Shown: one piece after another, positions 18,033 to 26,976 of the stretch
Layout of the letters: every line of letters starts with the position of its first letter
How positions within the stretch are numbered: the stretch's first letter is position 1
From: Dehalococcoidia bacterium
Lineage (GTDB): Bacteria; Chloroflexota; Dehalococcoidia; SM23-28-2
Direction: 5' to 3'
DNA: 64,000 nt
Assembly (NCBI GenBank): GCA_030615765.1
Contig: JAUWYP010000006.1
Span: 20,278 to 84,277, forward strand
The notes under the pieces: model-generated
Told to the model about the DNA's origin: nothing
Seen by the model: the letters and a program-made list of their open reading frames with translations, nothing else
Database searches by the model: none
Program-made: the position numbers and the translations under genes

Positions 18033-19088
18033 ATGGCTACCTTCGGGAGGATACTAGCGCTCGCCGCCCTGACAGCCGCCGTCGCGCTGCTAGCCTGCCA
18101 GAGCGGCAATAGCGAGCCGGCGGGTATTGAGGTCGAGCCTCTGCTGACAGGCACGGTCGCCGCTACTGCCACCGCCGCTGCCCCATCGCCGCCGGCCAGC
18201 CCTACCGCGACGGCAGCCCCCACGCCTTCGCCGACGCCCTCACCTACTCCCTCACCCCAGCCGTCTCCCTCGCCCACGCCTGAGCCCCCAGCAGTCGCCG
18301 ATTCGGCCAGGGTGGAGCTCTCACCATCGACCGTAAGGCAGGGCGAGGTATTCACGGTTAGCATGCGGAATGGCGAGGCTGCTAGTAGCGCCACCACAAG
18401 CTTCGGGGGCCTACAGTTCCCGATGCTCTGGACGGGCGCCATCTGGTGGGCGGTGATAGGAGTGGCCGCCGACTTCGTGCCCGGCCAGCACGAGGTTCAG
18501 GTGATCGAAGATGGGCTGATGAACCTGCCGATCGTGGTCCTGACGGTGGTGGCGGCTGCCTTCCCCGAAGAACTGATTCAACTGGAGCCGGAGCAGACGC
18601 AACTCTTGACCGACCCCGCGGCCATCCAAGAGGAACGCGAGCTTCTAGCTTCCATCTACGCTGTCGTCACGCCCGAGCGCCTGTGGTCGGGGCTATTCGT
18701 CCTGCCGGCTATCGGGCCGCAGGGGGACACCTTCGGGATGCGTCGCAGCTTCAACGGCGGGCCATTCAGCCACCACACAGGCCTCGACATCCTGGCCGGG
18801 CAGGGCGCGGCGGTGGTGGCGTCCAACAGCGGCCGGGTGGCCCTGGCCGACGAGCTGCACCTGCGGGGCGGCAGCGTGATCATCGACCACGGGGCCTCGG
18901 TGTTCAGCGGCTACCACCACCTGTCGCAGGTGCTGGTCGTGGAGGGCCAGGAGGTGGCTCAGGGGGAGGTGATCGGCACCGTGGGAGGAACGGGCCTGGC
19001 CACGGGGCCCCACCTGCACTGGGAGATAGTGGTGCACGGGGTGCGCGTAGACCCTCTGCCCTGGACGCAAGCGGAGATAGGGCCGTAG
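18033..19088 (+). CDS. M23 peptidase lipoprotein
   Basis: 351 residues. LAALTAAVALLAC is a lipoprotein signal with C22. A Pro/Thr/Ser linker (PTPSPTPSPTPSPQPSPSPTPEP) is followed by an Ig-like segment (ARVELSPSTVRQGEVFTVSM). From about 230 there is an M23 lysostaphin-type domain: HHTGLDILAGQGAAVVASNSG carries the HxxxD zinc ligands and GTGLATGPHLHWEIVVHG the HxH ligands. A complete active site predicts an endopeptidase that cuts peptide bridges in peptidoglycan. A TAAGAT box 9 nt before the ATG may make the mRNA leaderless. Confidence 0.9.
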   Translation: MATFGRILALAALTAAVALLACQSGNSEPAGIEVEPLLTGTVAATATAAAPSPPASPTATAAPTPSPTPSPTPSPQPSPSPTPEPPAVADSARVELSPSTVRQGEVFTVSMRNGEAASSATTSFGGLQFPMLWTGAIWWAVIGVAADFVPGQHEVQVIEDGLMNLPIVVLTVVAAAFPEELIQLEPEQTQLLTDPAAIQEERELLASIYAVVTPERLWSGLFVLPAIGPQGDTFGMRRSFNGGPFSHHTGLDILAGQGAAVVASNSGRVALADELHLRGGSVIIDHGASVFSGYHHLSQVLVVEGQEVAQGEVIGTVGGTGLATGPHLHWEIVVHGVRVDPLPWTQAEIGP

Positions 19089-19157
19089 GGGGCTGTAACG
19101 GTATAGCCGTGGGCCGGTCGCTTTGGAGTATGATGGAATACGCGAGGTGGTGAACAA

Positions 19158-19985
19158 ATGAAAGATAAGAGCATTGTTGGAGACCTAATAAACTTTCGTG
19201 GGTTGGTCTATAGTCCGACTAACGAAAATGGGGTGATTTTCTTATTTGGCAAGGTCACCGAAGACCTAAATATGTACATCGAGGAAATCAAACCTGGGTT
19301 CCCAGATTGCGTAGGGAGAAGATTCACCGGTAGGGGATGGGAGAAGGTAAGCATCGAGTTTGAATACAAGAGCTTCCATTTCAAACAGCACAACCATAAC
19401 CCCAGCCATTGCGACGTTATAGTCTGCTGGGAACATGACTGGCCTGAATGTCCATTAGAAGTGATAGAGCTGAGAGCAGTTATCAAGTCGCTACCCAATA
19501 AGCCCATCGAACGACCGGACAAGGCGACGGAGAAGGGCAGACCTGGAGTTGAAGATCACCTTAAGCACTTCCCCGAGGAAGTTGAACGGTTATTCCATAA
19601 ATTCGACGAGAAGGTGAAGGAAATATCGGATGAAATCTGGCGCAAAGTCGTGCGTGTTCCGGGCGTCACATATTACTCACCGGAACGAGTTTTCATATAT
19701 CTGGATTTTCAAAAGGGCGGGCTGAAGTTGACCCTATTCACGAGGGGAGAAGAGCTAGATGGGGTCAAGAGCTTTGGATATGAAAAGGGCGGCGCAAAAT
19801 GGGGAAGAATACACCTGAGGCACGAGCAAGATGTTGAGAACATCCTATCAATCGTGAGGAAGTCCTATGAGCTCGTCAGGAAGGCAATTAAGAATAACGA
19901 GCCCACAGGATGGTATGCGGAACCTGAGGAAGAAGCAGAAGACGAGGGTGAAGAATTACCCGCAACCTCCGATGGCACAGTGTAA
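19158..19985 (+). CDS. Orphan protein with DUF5655-like C-terminal domain and putative nuclease-like N-terminal domain
   Basis: 275 residues, clearly AT-richer than all neighbours. The C-terminal half (LKHFPEEVERLFHKFDEKVKEI, then YYSPERVFIYLDFQKGGLKL and WGRIHLRHEQDVENILSIVRKSYE) resembles the DUF5655 domain found in or beside nuclease proteins. The N-terminal half has IEFEYKSFHFKQHNHNPSHCDVIVCWEHDW and CPLEVIELRAVI, a pattern of acidic residues, a buried strand and a C-x-D core that could be a degenerate restriction-endonuclease-like fold. No known function. The start at ATG 19158 has GAGGTGG upstream. Confidence 0.65.
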   Translation: MKDKSIVGDLINFRGLVYSPTNENGVIFLFGKVTEDLNMYIEEIKPGFPDCVGRRFTGRGWEKVSIEFEYKSFHFKQHNHNPSHCDVIVCWEHDWPECPLEVIELRAVIKSLPNKPIERPDKATEKGRPGVEDHLKHFPEEVERLFHKFDEKVKEISDEIWRKVVRVPGVTYYSPERVFIYLDFQKGGLKLTLFTRGEELDGVKSFGYEKGGAKWGRIHLRHEQDVENILSIVRKSYELVRKAIKNNEPTGWYAEPEEEAEDEGEELPATSDGTV

Positions 19986-20089
19986 GAGGACAAGCTCCAT
20001 GCTGTTCAGCAGTTGCAGCGCGGAGCACCGAATGTACAGCCACGGCCCCGCTCCTTCTGCCCAGCTTGTCGTCGGGCCCGGCCCCAGGG

Positions 20090-20962
20090 TTAGACCTTGC
20101 GCGCCACGTGCGTCCGCCAGTCGCCGTCGGCCAGCGCCCGCTCCACTGCGAGGCCGGTGCCGGTCAGGGCGCTGGATACTCGATCCGCTGATTCAGCGCT
20201 GAAGCCAGCGACGATGAGCACGCCGGCCGGCCGCAGCACCGCGGCCAAGGCCGCAGCCACCTCCACGATGACCGCCGCGCTGATGTTGGCCATCGCCAGG
20301 TCGAAGGCGGCACTCGGCGCCTCGTCCAGGCCACCCTCCTCGACCCGCACCACCGCCTCCAGGTGATTCAGGCACACATTCTCTCGGGCCACCACCGCCG
20401 CCTGGGGGTCGATGTCAAGGGCCAGAACGGAGGTCGCGCCCAAGCGGGCGGCGGCCAGGGCCAGGATGCCGGAGCCGGTGCCCAGGTCGAGGACGTCCAT
20501 TCCCGGCCGCAGAAGCTCCTCCAGGGCCCGCAGGCACATCAGCGTCGTGGGGTGCTGGCCGGTGCCGAAGGCCATGCCGGGGTCGAGCCGGATGACCGCC
20601 TCGCCCCGGCGCGGGCGGTAGGAGCGCCATGTGGGGCAGACTACCAAGCGGGGGCTGACCCGCAGAACGGGGAAGAACTTCTTCCAGACGTGAGCCCAAT
20701 CTTCTTCGCTCAGCCAGCGGGTACGCAGCGCCGACGACGAGATGAGGGGAGCCAACTGGCGGCGCAGGGCTCGGCGGCGACGGGCGAGGTCACCGTCGGC
20801 GGGGAGATAGCCCTTGACCACCACCGACGTTTTGCCCCCCTCAATACTGACGCCGGCGTGGACGTGGCGGTGGAGCACGTCGGCCACGGCCTCCTCAGCG
20901 TCGGGGGCTACTTCGACGCTCAGCTCGAGCCAGCGGGCGGGCGATTGCTTTCGCGAGGGCAT
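20090..20962 (-). CDS. prmA: Ribosomal protein L11 methyltransferase
   Basis: This SAM-dependent enzyme trimethylates L11. 290 residues. The N-terminal substrate-recognition domain (WLELSVEVAPDAEEAVADVL) is linked to a Rossmann methyltransferase: FGTGQHPTTLMCLRALEELL, DLGTGSGILALAAARLGATSVLALDIDPQAAVVAREN and FDLAMANISAAVIVEVAAAL are the family's motifs. It lies 40 bp downstream of dnaJ in the same direction, the order common in HrcA-type heat-shock operons. Its substrate RplK is encoded 21 kb away. Confidence 0.94.
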   Translation of the reverse strand: MPSRKQSPARWLELSVEVAPDAEEAVADVLHRHVHAGVSIEGGKTSVVVKGYLPADGDLARRRRALRRQLAPLISSSALRTRWLSEEDWAHVWKKFFPVLRVSPRLVVCPTWRSYRPRRGEAVIRLDPGMAFGTGQHPTTLMCLRALEELLRPGMDVLDLGTGSGILALAAARLGATSVLALDIDPQAAVVARENVCLNHLEAVVRVEEGGLDEAPSAAFDLAMANISAAVIVEVAAALAAVLRPAGVLIVAGFSAESADRVSSALTGTGLAVERALADGDWRTHVARKV

Positions 20963-21002
20963 GATGGGACAGCCAAGAGCAGGCGTTGTCGTTCAGAGGG
21001 GC

Positions 21003-22124
21003 CTAGCCGAAGGCGTCCTTGATCTTGCCCAGGAGGCCTTTGTCGTCCTGGGAGTCTGCGGACGCCTTCAGGGTATCGTCCAAATCCTTTAGCAGACGCT
21101 TTTGCTCAGGGGTGAGGTTGGTGGGAACGATGACCCGGACGCGCACCAGCTCGTCGCCGCGGCCTTGACCGCGCAGGCGGGGCACGCCCTTGCCCTTGAG
21201 GACGAAGACGCGGCCGCTCTGGCTGCCGGGCGGGATCTTGAGATTGTGGGGCCCATCGAGGGTGGGAACCTGGAGCTGCACACCGAGGGCGGCCTGAGCG
21301 ATGTTGATGCCGAGGTCGAGGATGATATCGCTGTTGTCCCGCTGGAACAGCTCGTGGGGCGCTACACGGATGTCTATGTACAGATTGCCGGCCGGGCCGC
21401 CGTTCAGGCCGGCGTCGCCCTCGCGCGTGAGACGCATCTGGGAGCCGTCGTTGACGCCGGCGGGAATCTTGACCTCCAGGCGACGGCGATGGCGCTGGCG
21501 GCCGCTGCCGCGACAGTCCTTGCAGGGCTCGGTGATGATGCGGCCTTCGCCGCCACACTGCTGGCAGGCGGCGACGTTGACAAACTGACCGAAGAGGCTG
21601 CGCTGGACACGCCTGACCTCGCCGGTGCCGTCGCAGGCGGGACAGCGGGCCAGCTGGCTGCCGGGCTCGTTCCCCTGGCCGCCGCAGCGAGGGCAGAGCT
21701 CGGTGCGGGTGACCTCGATCTGCTTCTGGCAGCCGAAGGCGGCCTCCTCGAAGGCGATGATGAGGCGAGAGTGGTGATCGTTGCCGCGCCGCGGCTGTCT
21801 GCGCAAGCGGGTGCCTGTGCCGCCGAAGAAGGCGTCGAAGATGTCGCCGAAGCCGCCCATGTCGAAGCCATCGAAGGGGCGGCCGAGGTCGAAGCCCTGC
21901 AGGCCGTCGTGGCCGAAGCGGTCGTAGGACAGGCGACGCTCAGGGTCGGAGAGGACCTCGTAGGCCTCGTTTATCTGCTTGAAGCGGTCCTCGGCGCCGG
22001 CGTGCTTGTTGCGGTCGGGGTGGTACTGCATAGCGAGGCGGCGGAAGGCCTTCTTGATCTCTTCCGTGCTGGCGTTGCGGGGAACGCCGAGAATGTCGTA
22101 GTAGTCGCGCTTGGTCGTGGCCAT
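21003..22124 (-). CDS. dnaJ: Chaperone protein DnaJ (type I)
   Basis: 373 residues. The J domain ([34 protein letters not shown]) has the HPD motif. A short Gly/Phe region ([21 protein letters not shown]) follows, then four zinc repeats [24 protein letters not shown] and CKDCRGSG. The C-terminal substrate-binding domains include [22 protein letters not shown]. It stimulates DnaK ATPase and presents clients. It is separated from dnaK by the Ntn-hydrolase-like gene and two terminator-like hairpins, so it may have its own promoter. Confidence 0.97.
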   Translation of the reverse strand: MATTKRDYYDILGVPRNASTEEIKKAFRRLAMQYHPDRNKHAGAEDRFKQINEAYEVLSDPERRLSYDRFGHDGLQGFDLGRPFDGFDMGGFGDIFDAFFGGTGTRLRRQPRRGNDHHSRLIIAFEEAAFGCQKQIEVTRTELCPRCGGQGNEPGSQLARCPACDGTGEVRRVQRSLFGQFVNVAACQQCGGEGRIITEPCKDCRGSGRQRHRRRLEVKIPAGVNDGSQMRLTREGDAGLNGGPAGNLYIDIRVAPHELFQRDNSDIILDLGINIAQAALGVQLQVPTLDGPHNLKIPPGSQSGRVFVLKGKGVPRLRGQGRGDELVRVRVIVPTNLTPEQKRLLKDLDDTLKASADSQDDKGLLGKIKDAFG

Positions 22125-22181
22125 AGTGATACATCTTCATTCTAACAGATGGAGGGTGTCAAGCGGCAAGTATCGCAGGAG

Positions 22182-22196
22182 AAGAAAAAGGCCGAG
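22182..22196 (+). repeat. 15-bp direct repeat, left copy (dnaJ side)
   Basis: AAGAAAAAGGCCGAG, identical to 23242-23256. The two copies bracket the Ntn-hydrolase-like gene at a distance of 1060 bp. Confidence 0.85.
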
Positions 22197-22206
22197 GGCC
22201 GTTTGT
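22182..22206 (-). terminator. Terminator-like hairpin after the Ntn-hydrolase-like gene
   Basis: The minus strand reads AAACGGCC-CTC-GGCCTTTTTCTTC: a short GC stem with one mismatch, followed by a T tract, 145 bp after the stop of the gene at 22351. It contains one copy of the 15-bp direct repeat AAGAAAAAGGCCGAG. Confidence 0.5.
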
Positions 22207-22350
22207 GACAGGCTCCGACCCCGTGGAAGTCCGCTTTGGTGAGTAGGCGGTCAGATGGTGGTTCTGTCTTAGGGAGCGCTACGCTTGCTCCTAAAGCCCA
22301 TCTTTTGCTGGAGCAGCCTATATTTCTCCTGAAGCAGCGAGAGCCGCAGC

Positions 22351-23157
22351 TCACGGAGCCGCCACTGAGTCAGTTTGAATCTCAAGATCTGTGATGGTCT
22401 TGTCGAAGCCTCTTCGCTGGCTTCGGTTTTCGCGCTCATTATAGACCTCTTCTAGGGCGCTGACGGTCTCTTGCTTTACGCTCTTGATGCCATCGTGACC
22501 TATCAGCAATATGTCAGTGGCTCGCCCGACGCCGCCTGCCATCTCTGCCTTCTTCTTCGCCTCGAATGCTATATACAAGGCGTCGTTGAGCGGGATGTGC
22601 TGGGTGTACCTGTACCAAGCAAAGACGTTGTCGGCGTGTCTCTCTCCCATGCCGGCACAACAGTATGCCATGTTGTCGTAGCTCCGCCAGATGCCTGGAT
22701 CAGCTATCAAGATAACGTGGCCCTGCTCGTCAACACCCGCTAGCAATAGCATCAAACCTAGCTGATATCCCCTAATGCGCTCGTTGAGTTCCATGACGAC
22801 GGCGTCGTGCAGGGTCCTTTGCTTCTCGTGGTATTCGGCGATGGTGCTGATGCCCGCACAGGGTCGCAGCACTTCGTCTTCGATGCGGCTGGTTCTTAGA
22901 TCCTGATATATCTCCTTCAGGCCATCAGCTATTTCTCTGATCCTCTCTTTCCCCCTGGTCTTTTCCCTTGCGTCCCTTATTAGGTCCGGCTCATGCATGG
23001 TCCCGGCTACCAGCACAACGGCCTTGTGCGCTATTGGCTGTGCTTTGCTCTCCTCCGGCTCGAATGCCAAGGTCATGTCGGCAGTGGAGACCATCCTGTC
23101 CGAGACGGTTACGACCTTCTTGCCGCCTTCGCAGATTGCCGCTATTAGCTGAGTCAT
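22351..23157 (-). CDS. Proteasome-subunit-like (Ntn-hydrolase fold) protein inserted between dnaK and dnaJ
   Basis: 268 residues, lower GC than dnaK and dnaJ. The N-terminal region MTQLIAAICEGGKKVVTVSDRM, then KAQPIAHKAVVLVAGTMHEPDLIRDAR, repeats the strand pattern of proteasome beta subunits: T2 close to the N-terminus, a VSDR loop, and a 'VLVAGT' strand. LLLAGVDEQGHVILIADPGIWRSYDNMAYCCAGMGERHADNVF matches the later 'GxD..G..l...d..G......a.G.G' strands of the fold. If Met1 is removed T2 could be the nucleophile, but that is inference. No N-terminal ATPase or pup gene is nearby. It is flanked by 15-bp direct repeats. Confidence 0.6.
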   Translation of the reverse strand: MTQLIAAICEGGKKVVTVSDRMVSTADMTLAFEPEESKAQPIAHKAVVLVAGTMHEPDLIRDAREKTRGKERIREIADGLKEIYQDLRTSRIEDEVLRPCAGISTIAEYHEKQRTLHDAVVMELNERIRGYQLGLMLLLAGVDEQGHVILIADPGIWRSYDNMAYCCAGMGERHADNVFAWYRYTQHIPLNDALYIAFEAKKKAEMAGGVGRATDILLIGHDGIKSVKQETVSALEEVYNERENRSQRRGFDKTITDLEIQTDSVAAP

Positions 23158-23239
23158 CCGCCGGCCCCCTTTGTGTTGTCCTGGCGAATTATCTCACAAT
23201 CCGTCCCGTTGCGCCTACGTGGCGGAGCGACGCAAGTGC

Positions 23240-23283
23240 GAAAGAAAAAGGCCGAGACCGCCGCTCCTGCAGACCTCGGCCTT
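23240..23283 (-). terminator. Rho-independent terminator downstream of dnaK
   Basis: On the minus strand AAGGCCGAG (23283-23275) pairs perfectly with CTCGGCCTT (23256-23248), and TTTCTTTCGC follows. It begins 12 bp after the dnaK stop and should end the hrcA-grpE-dnaK transcript before the next gene. Confidence 0.8.
23242..23256 (+). repeat. 15-bp direct repeat, right copy (dnaK side)
   Basis: AAGAAAAAGGCCGAG, identical to 22182-22196; here it forms one arm and the T tract of the dnaK terminator. Confidence 0.85.
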
Positions 23284-23294
23284 GGTGCTGCCGT

Positions 23295-25193
23295 TCACAC
23301 CTCCCGGAACTCGCCCTCGACGGTGCCCTCGTCGGCGGGGCCCTCGCCCTCAGGGCCGGGCGGCTCGCCGCCCTCCGGCGGCGGAGGCCCTGCCTGGCCG
23401 TAGACGTGGGCACCCATCCTCTGCATAGCCTCGGATAGGGCACCTACGGCGAGGCGGATGGCCTCCATATCGGTGCCCTGGAGGGCGTCGCGCAGCTCCT
23501 TTACCTTGGCCTCGACCGCGGTGCGCATGTCGTCCGGGATCTTGTCGCCGAGCTCGCGGAGGGTCTTGTCGGCGTTGTAGGCCATGCTGTCGGCCTGGTT
23601 GCGCAGCTCGATCTCCTCGCGGCGGCGGCGATCCTCCTCGGCGTAGGTCTCCGCCTCCTGCTTCATCTTCTCGATCTCTTCCTTGGACAGGCCAGAGCCA
23701 GCGACGATGGTGATCTTCTGCTCGCGGCCGGTGCCCTTGTCGCGGGCGCTGACGTTGAGGATGCCGTTAGCATCGATGTCGAAGCTTACCTCGACCTGAG
23801 GCATACCGCGGGGCGCCGGCAGGAGGCCGTCGAGAAGGAAGCGGCCCAACGACTTGTTGTCGGCAGCCATAGCGCGGTCACCCTGGAAGACGTGAACCTC
23901 GACGCTGGGCTGGTTGTCGGCGGCGGTGGTGAAGACCTGGCTCTTGGCGGTGGGGATGGTGGTGTTGCGGGGGATGACGGGCGTGGCGACGCCGCCCAGC
24001 GTCTCGATGCCCAGAGTGAGGGGCGTCACGTCCAGGAGAAGGACGTCGCGCACCTCGCCCTTGAGCACACCGGCCTGGATGGCGGCGCCGATGGCCACCA
24101 CCTCGTCGGGGTTGACGCCCTTGTGGGTCTCGCGACCGAAGAACTTCTTCACCGTCTCCTGCACGAGGGGCATGCGGGTCTGGCCGCCGACGAGGATCAC
24201 CTCGCCGATCTGGGCGGCGGTGACGCCGGCGTCCTCGAGGGCCTGGCGGCAGGGCCCGACGGTCTGCTCCACCAGGTCGCCGACAAGCTGCTCGAGCTTG
24301 GCGCGCGTGAGGACGATGTTCATGTGCTTGGGGCCGCTGGCGTCGGCGGTGACGAAGGGCAGGTTGATCTCGCTCTGCATGACGGTGGACAGCTCCACCT
24401 TGGCCTTCTCGCCCGCCTCCTTGAGGCGCTGAAGGGCCATGCGGTCCTGCTTGAGGTCGATGCCCTGATCGCGCTTGAACTCCTCGCAGAGCCACTCGAT
24501 GATCCGCTGGTCGAAGTCATCGCCGCCGAGGTGGGTATCGCCGTTGGTGGACTTGACCTCGAAGGTACCCTCGCCGATCTCCAGGATGGAGATGTCGAAG
24601 GTGCCGCCACCGAGGTCGTAGACGGCGATGGTCTTCTCCTCCTTCTTGTCCATGCCGTAGGCGAGGGAGGCTGCCGTGGGCTCGTTGATGATGCGCAGGA
24701 CGTTGAGGCCGGCGATCTCGCCGGCGGCCTTGGTGGCCTGGCGCTGGCTGTCGTTGAAGTAGGCGGGAACGGTGATCACCGCCTCGCTCACGCTGTCGCC
24801 GAGATAGGCCTCGGCGTCGGTCTTCAGCTTCTGGAGGATCATCGCCGAGATCTCCGCCGGCGAGTAGGAGCGGTCGCCCATCGAGACGCGGGCATCGCCG
24901 TTGTCGGCGGCGTCGAGCTTATAGGGCAGGACCTTGACGTCCCCTTGCACCTCGGGCTCCTCGAAGCGGCGGCCCATGAGGCGCTTGATGCTGAAGATGG
25001 TGTTGTCGGGGTTGGTGATGGCCTGGCGCTTGGCGACCTGGCCGGTGAGGCGCTCGCCGCTCTTGCTCATGGCCACGACCGAAGGCGTGATGCGGCCTCC
25101 CTCAGCGTTGGGGATGACTACGGGCTCACCGCCCTCCATGACGGCCACACAGCTGTTGGTAGTTCCCAAGTCGATTCCGATTACTTTAGGCAT
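23295..25193 (-). CDS. dnaK: Chaperone protein DnaK (Hsp70)
   Basis: 632 residues. The nucleotide-binding domain starts [20 protein letters not shown], with [35 protein letters not shown] near 170-205 and the phosphate loop [15 protein letters not shown] near 330. The interdomain linker [19 protein letters not shown] is followed by the substrate-binding domain and an acidic, Gly/Pro-rich tail ending EGEFREV. It refolds clients with DnaJ and GrpE, both encoded here, and is third in the HrcA-regulated operon. Confidence 0.98.
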   Translation of the reverse strand: MPKVIGIDLGTTNSCVAVMEGGEPVVIPNAEGGRITPSVVAMSKSGERLTGQVAKRQAITNPDNTIFSIKRLMGRRFEEPEVQGDVKVLPYKLDAADNGDARVSMGDRSYSPAEISAMILQKLKTDAEAYLGDSVSEAVITVPAYFNDSQRQATKAAGEIAGLNVLRIINEPTAASLAYGMDKKEEKTIAVYDLGGGTFDISILEIGEGTFEVKSTNGDTHLGGDDFDQRIIEWLCEEFKRDQGIDLKQDRMALQRLKEAGEKAKVELSTVMQSEINLPFVTADASGPKHMNIVLTRAKLEQLVGDLVEQTVGPCRQALEDAGVTAAQIGEVILVGGQTRMPLVQETVKKFFGRETHKGVNPDEVVAIGAAIQAGVLKGEVRDVLLLDVTPLTLGIETLGGVATPVIPRNTTIPTAKSQVFTTAADNQPSVEVHVFQGDRAMAADNKSLGRFLLDGLLPAPRGMPQVEVSFDIDANGILNVSARDKGTGREQKITIVAGSGLSKEEIEKMKQEAETYAEEDRRRREEIELRNQADSMAYNADKTLRELGDKIPDDMRTAVEAKVKELRDALQGTDMEAIRLAVGALSEAMQRMGAHVYGQAGPPPPEGGEPPGPEGEGPADEGTVEGEFREV

Positions 25194-25242
25194 GACTCAT
25201 GCCTCCGCTCTTTCCTATCCTCATCGGTTTCCCTTGTCATCC

Positions 25243-25335
25243 TCGTAGCTGCAGACCTTTAGGTCTGCTGGGGTGGTCGGGGCAGGGCTGTCCGCCTTGC
25301 GGACTCCGCATAGCGGAGAAGCCCTGCAGCTACGA
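25243..25335. repeat. Nested palindromic (cloverleaf-like) element between grpE and dnaK
   Basis: The outer arms TCGTAGCTGCAG (25243-25254) and CTGCAGCTACGA (25324-25335) are perfect complements. Inside are the hairpin GCAGACCT-TT-AGGTCTGC (25251-25268), a stem GCAGGGCT (25282-25289) with AGCCCTGC (25320-25327), and within it GTCCGC-CTT-GCGGAC (25290-25304) and CTCCGC-ATA-GCGGAG (25304-25318). The whole 93-bp unit fits a compact mobile palindrome (REP/MITE-like) or an mRNA processing or stabilising structure between the two cistrons. Only one copy was seen. Confidence 0.75.
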
Positions 25336-25929
25336 TCCCTCTCCCTCCTTGCTTTCGCCTTCCGTGGGCTTCTCTTCCTTCTTCTCTTTGCCTTTGCCGA
25401 CGACGACCATGGCCGGGCGGAGGACGCGGTCGTCCAGCTTGTAGCCGCGCTGCACCTCGGCCACCACCTTGCCCTCCTCACCCTCGCCGTACATGACGGC
25501 CTCGTGGAAGCGAGGGTCGAAGGGCTGGCCCTCGGCCTCGATCATGCTCACGCCGGCGCTCTCCAGCACGAGCTGGAGCTTGCGGTAGATGAGGCGGATG
25601 CCATCGAACCAGGTGAGGCCGACCAGCTGGATGTTCAGGCTGGTCAGGGCCCGCTCCAGGTCGTCGAGAACGGGCAGGATGTTGATGATGAGGGCAGCGT
25701 TGGCCAGGCGCTTCGCTTCGTTGCGCTCCTGCTCGACCCGCCGCTTGTAGTTGACGAAATCGGCCTCGGCCCGCTGCCAGTTGGCGAGAAGCCGCTGGGC
25801 CTTCTCCTTTTCCTCCTCCAGCAGAGCCCTGGCGGCTTCCAGGGTGTCCGGCTCGGCCGGGGCCTCCGCCTGCGGGTCTCCGCCCGGGGCGCCCTCGCCG
25901 TCGTTCTCCTTCTCTTGCTCGTCATCCAT
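25330..25929 (-). CDS. grpE: Nucleotide exchange factor GrpE
   Basis: 199 residues. An acidic N-terminal tail (MDDEQEKENDGEGAP) precedes a long coiled coil (LEAARALLEEEKEKAQRLLANWQRAEADFVNYKRRVEQER) and the DnaK-binding beta domain (PFDPRFHEAVMYGEGEEGKVVAEVQRGYKLDDRVLRPAMVVVGKG). It releases ADP from DnaK and is a thermosensor in many bacteria. It lies 19 bp downstream of hrcA. The 3' end runs 6 bp into the nested palindrome that follows. Confidence 0.96.
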   Translation of the reverse strand: MDDEQEKENDGEGAPGGDPQAEAPAEPDTLEAARALLEEEKEKAQRLLANWQRAEADFVNYKRRVEQERNEAKRLANAALIINILPVLDDLERALTSLNIQLVGLTWFDGIRLIYRKLQLVLESAGVSMIEAEGQPFDPRFHEAVMYGEGEEGKVVAEVQRGYKLDDRVLRPAMVVVGKGKEKKEEKPTEGESKEGEGS

Positions 25930-25948
25930 GGTCTATGCCGAAAGCCTC

Positions 25949-26965
25949 CTAAGAGTAGTATAGATTCACCAGCTCGCCGAGGAGCGAGCCCATGTAGCGC
26001 ACCATGGAGGTGGCCCGCTGATAAGGGAGGCGAGTTGGCCCCAGCACCCCCAGGGCGCCCGTCATGCCACCCGGCCGCCCGTAGCGAGCGACTACCAGGC
26101 TGCAGTGGCGCATGGCGTCCTCAGGGTTCTCGGCGCCGATGATGACGGTGACGTCGCCGGGAACGACCCAGTGGAAGGGGATAAGCCTGGGCAGGCTGCG
26201 CTCGTCGAGGACATCGAGGAAGTCGAGCATGGTCTGCGGCTGGGAGAACTCGGGCTGGCTCAGGACGTTGCGCAGGCCGTCCAGGTAGGCGGGCTCGTAG
26301 CTGGACTCGTCCTCTACCTGGAGGACACGAATGGTAGCCTGGGTGACCTTGTCCTCGAAGGGGGATAGCTCGACCGTTTGCTGCTGCATCTGTCCTGCCG
26401 ACAGGCCGGTAAACAGCCAGGTGAGCCTTTGGGCCGTTCGGGTCAGCTCGTCCTGGGAGACGCTTCGATCCAGGGCGAGGGTGTCCTCACGCGGATGCCC
26501 CTCCTGAAGGACAACGATAAGGAGGGCGAGGACATCGCCCGCCTTCACCAGCTCCAAGCGGCGCAGGCGGGCGTGGGCAGGGTGAGGGGCGGTGACCAGG
26601 GCCAGATTCTCCACCGAGCGGGCGAGGATGGCCGCCGCCAGCTCGGCCCAGGCCTCGAGGGCTGGCCCCACCTGATAGAACTGGTGGCGGATGGTGCGCT
26701 TGCTCTCGTCCGACAGCTCCTCCTCCTCCATCAGGCTCTCCACATAGTGGCGATAGCCCCTATCGGAGGGGATTCGCCCGGCCGAGGTGTAAGGCTGAGT
26801 AAGATAGCCCTCCTCCTCCAGGCGCACCATCTCGCTGCGGATAGTGGCCGGGGAAGCCTTGAGGCCGTACTTGCGCACTATCGTGCCCGAACCGACAGGG
26901 GTGGCGCTGTCAATGTATTCCCTGACGACGGACTGGAGAATGCACGCCCTTCTATCGCTCAGCAC
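25949..26965 (-). CDS. hrcA: Heat-inducible transcription repressor HrcA
   Basis: 338 residues. The N-terminal winged helix (RRACILQSVVREYIDSATPVGSGTIVRKYGLKASPATIRSEMVRLEEEGYL) binds CIRCE. The C-terminal part (VIIGAENPEDAMRHCSLVVARYGRPGGMTGALGVLGPTRLPYQRATSMVRYMGSLL) is the dimerisation/GAF-like domain. First gene of the heat-shock operon; a perfect CIRCE lies 11-53 bp upstream of its start, so it should repress itself together with grpE and dnaK. Confidence 0.97.
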   Translation of the reverse strand: MLSDRRACILQSVVREYIDSATPVGSGTIVRKYGLKASPATIRSEMVRLEEEGYLTQPYTSAGRIPSDRGYRHYVESLMEEEELSDESKRTIRHQFYQVGPALEAWAELAAAILARSVENLALVTAPHPAHARLRRLELVKAGDVLALLIVVLQEGHPREDTLALDRSVSQDELTRTAQRLTWLFTGLSAGQMQQQTVELSPFEDKVTQATIRVLQVEDESSYEPAYLDGLRNVLSQPEFSQPQTMLDFLDVLDERSLPRLIPFHWVVPGDVTVIIGAENPEDAMRHCSLVVARYGRPGGMTGALGVLGPTRLPYQRATSMVRYMGSLLGELVNLYYS

Positions 26966-26976
26966 ATCTAGCCCCC

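Noticed and set aside
22142-22354. 70-aa minus-strand ORF between the Ntn-like gene and dnaJ
   Set aside because: Includes the terminator-like hairpin and direct repeat; composition is not protein-like.
23892-25262. 456-aa plus-strand ORF
   Set aside because: Shadow of dnaK on the opposite strand; low-complexity Ala/Gly/Leu content and no family pattern.
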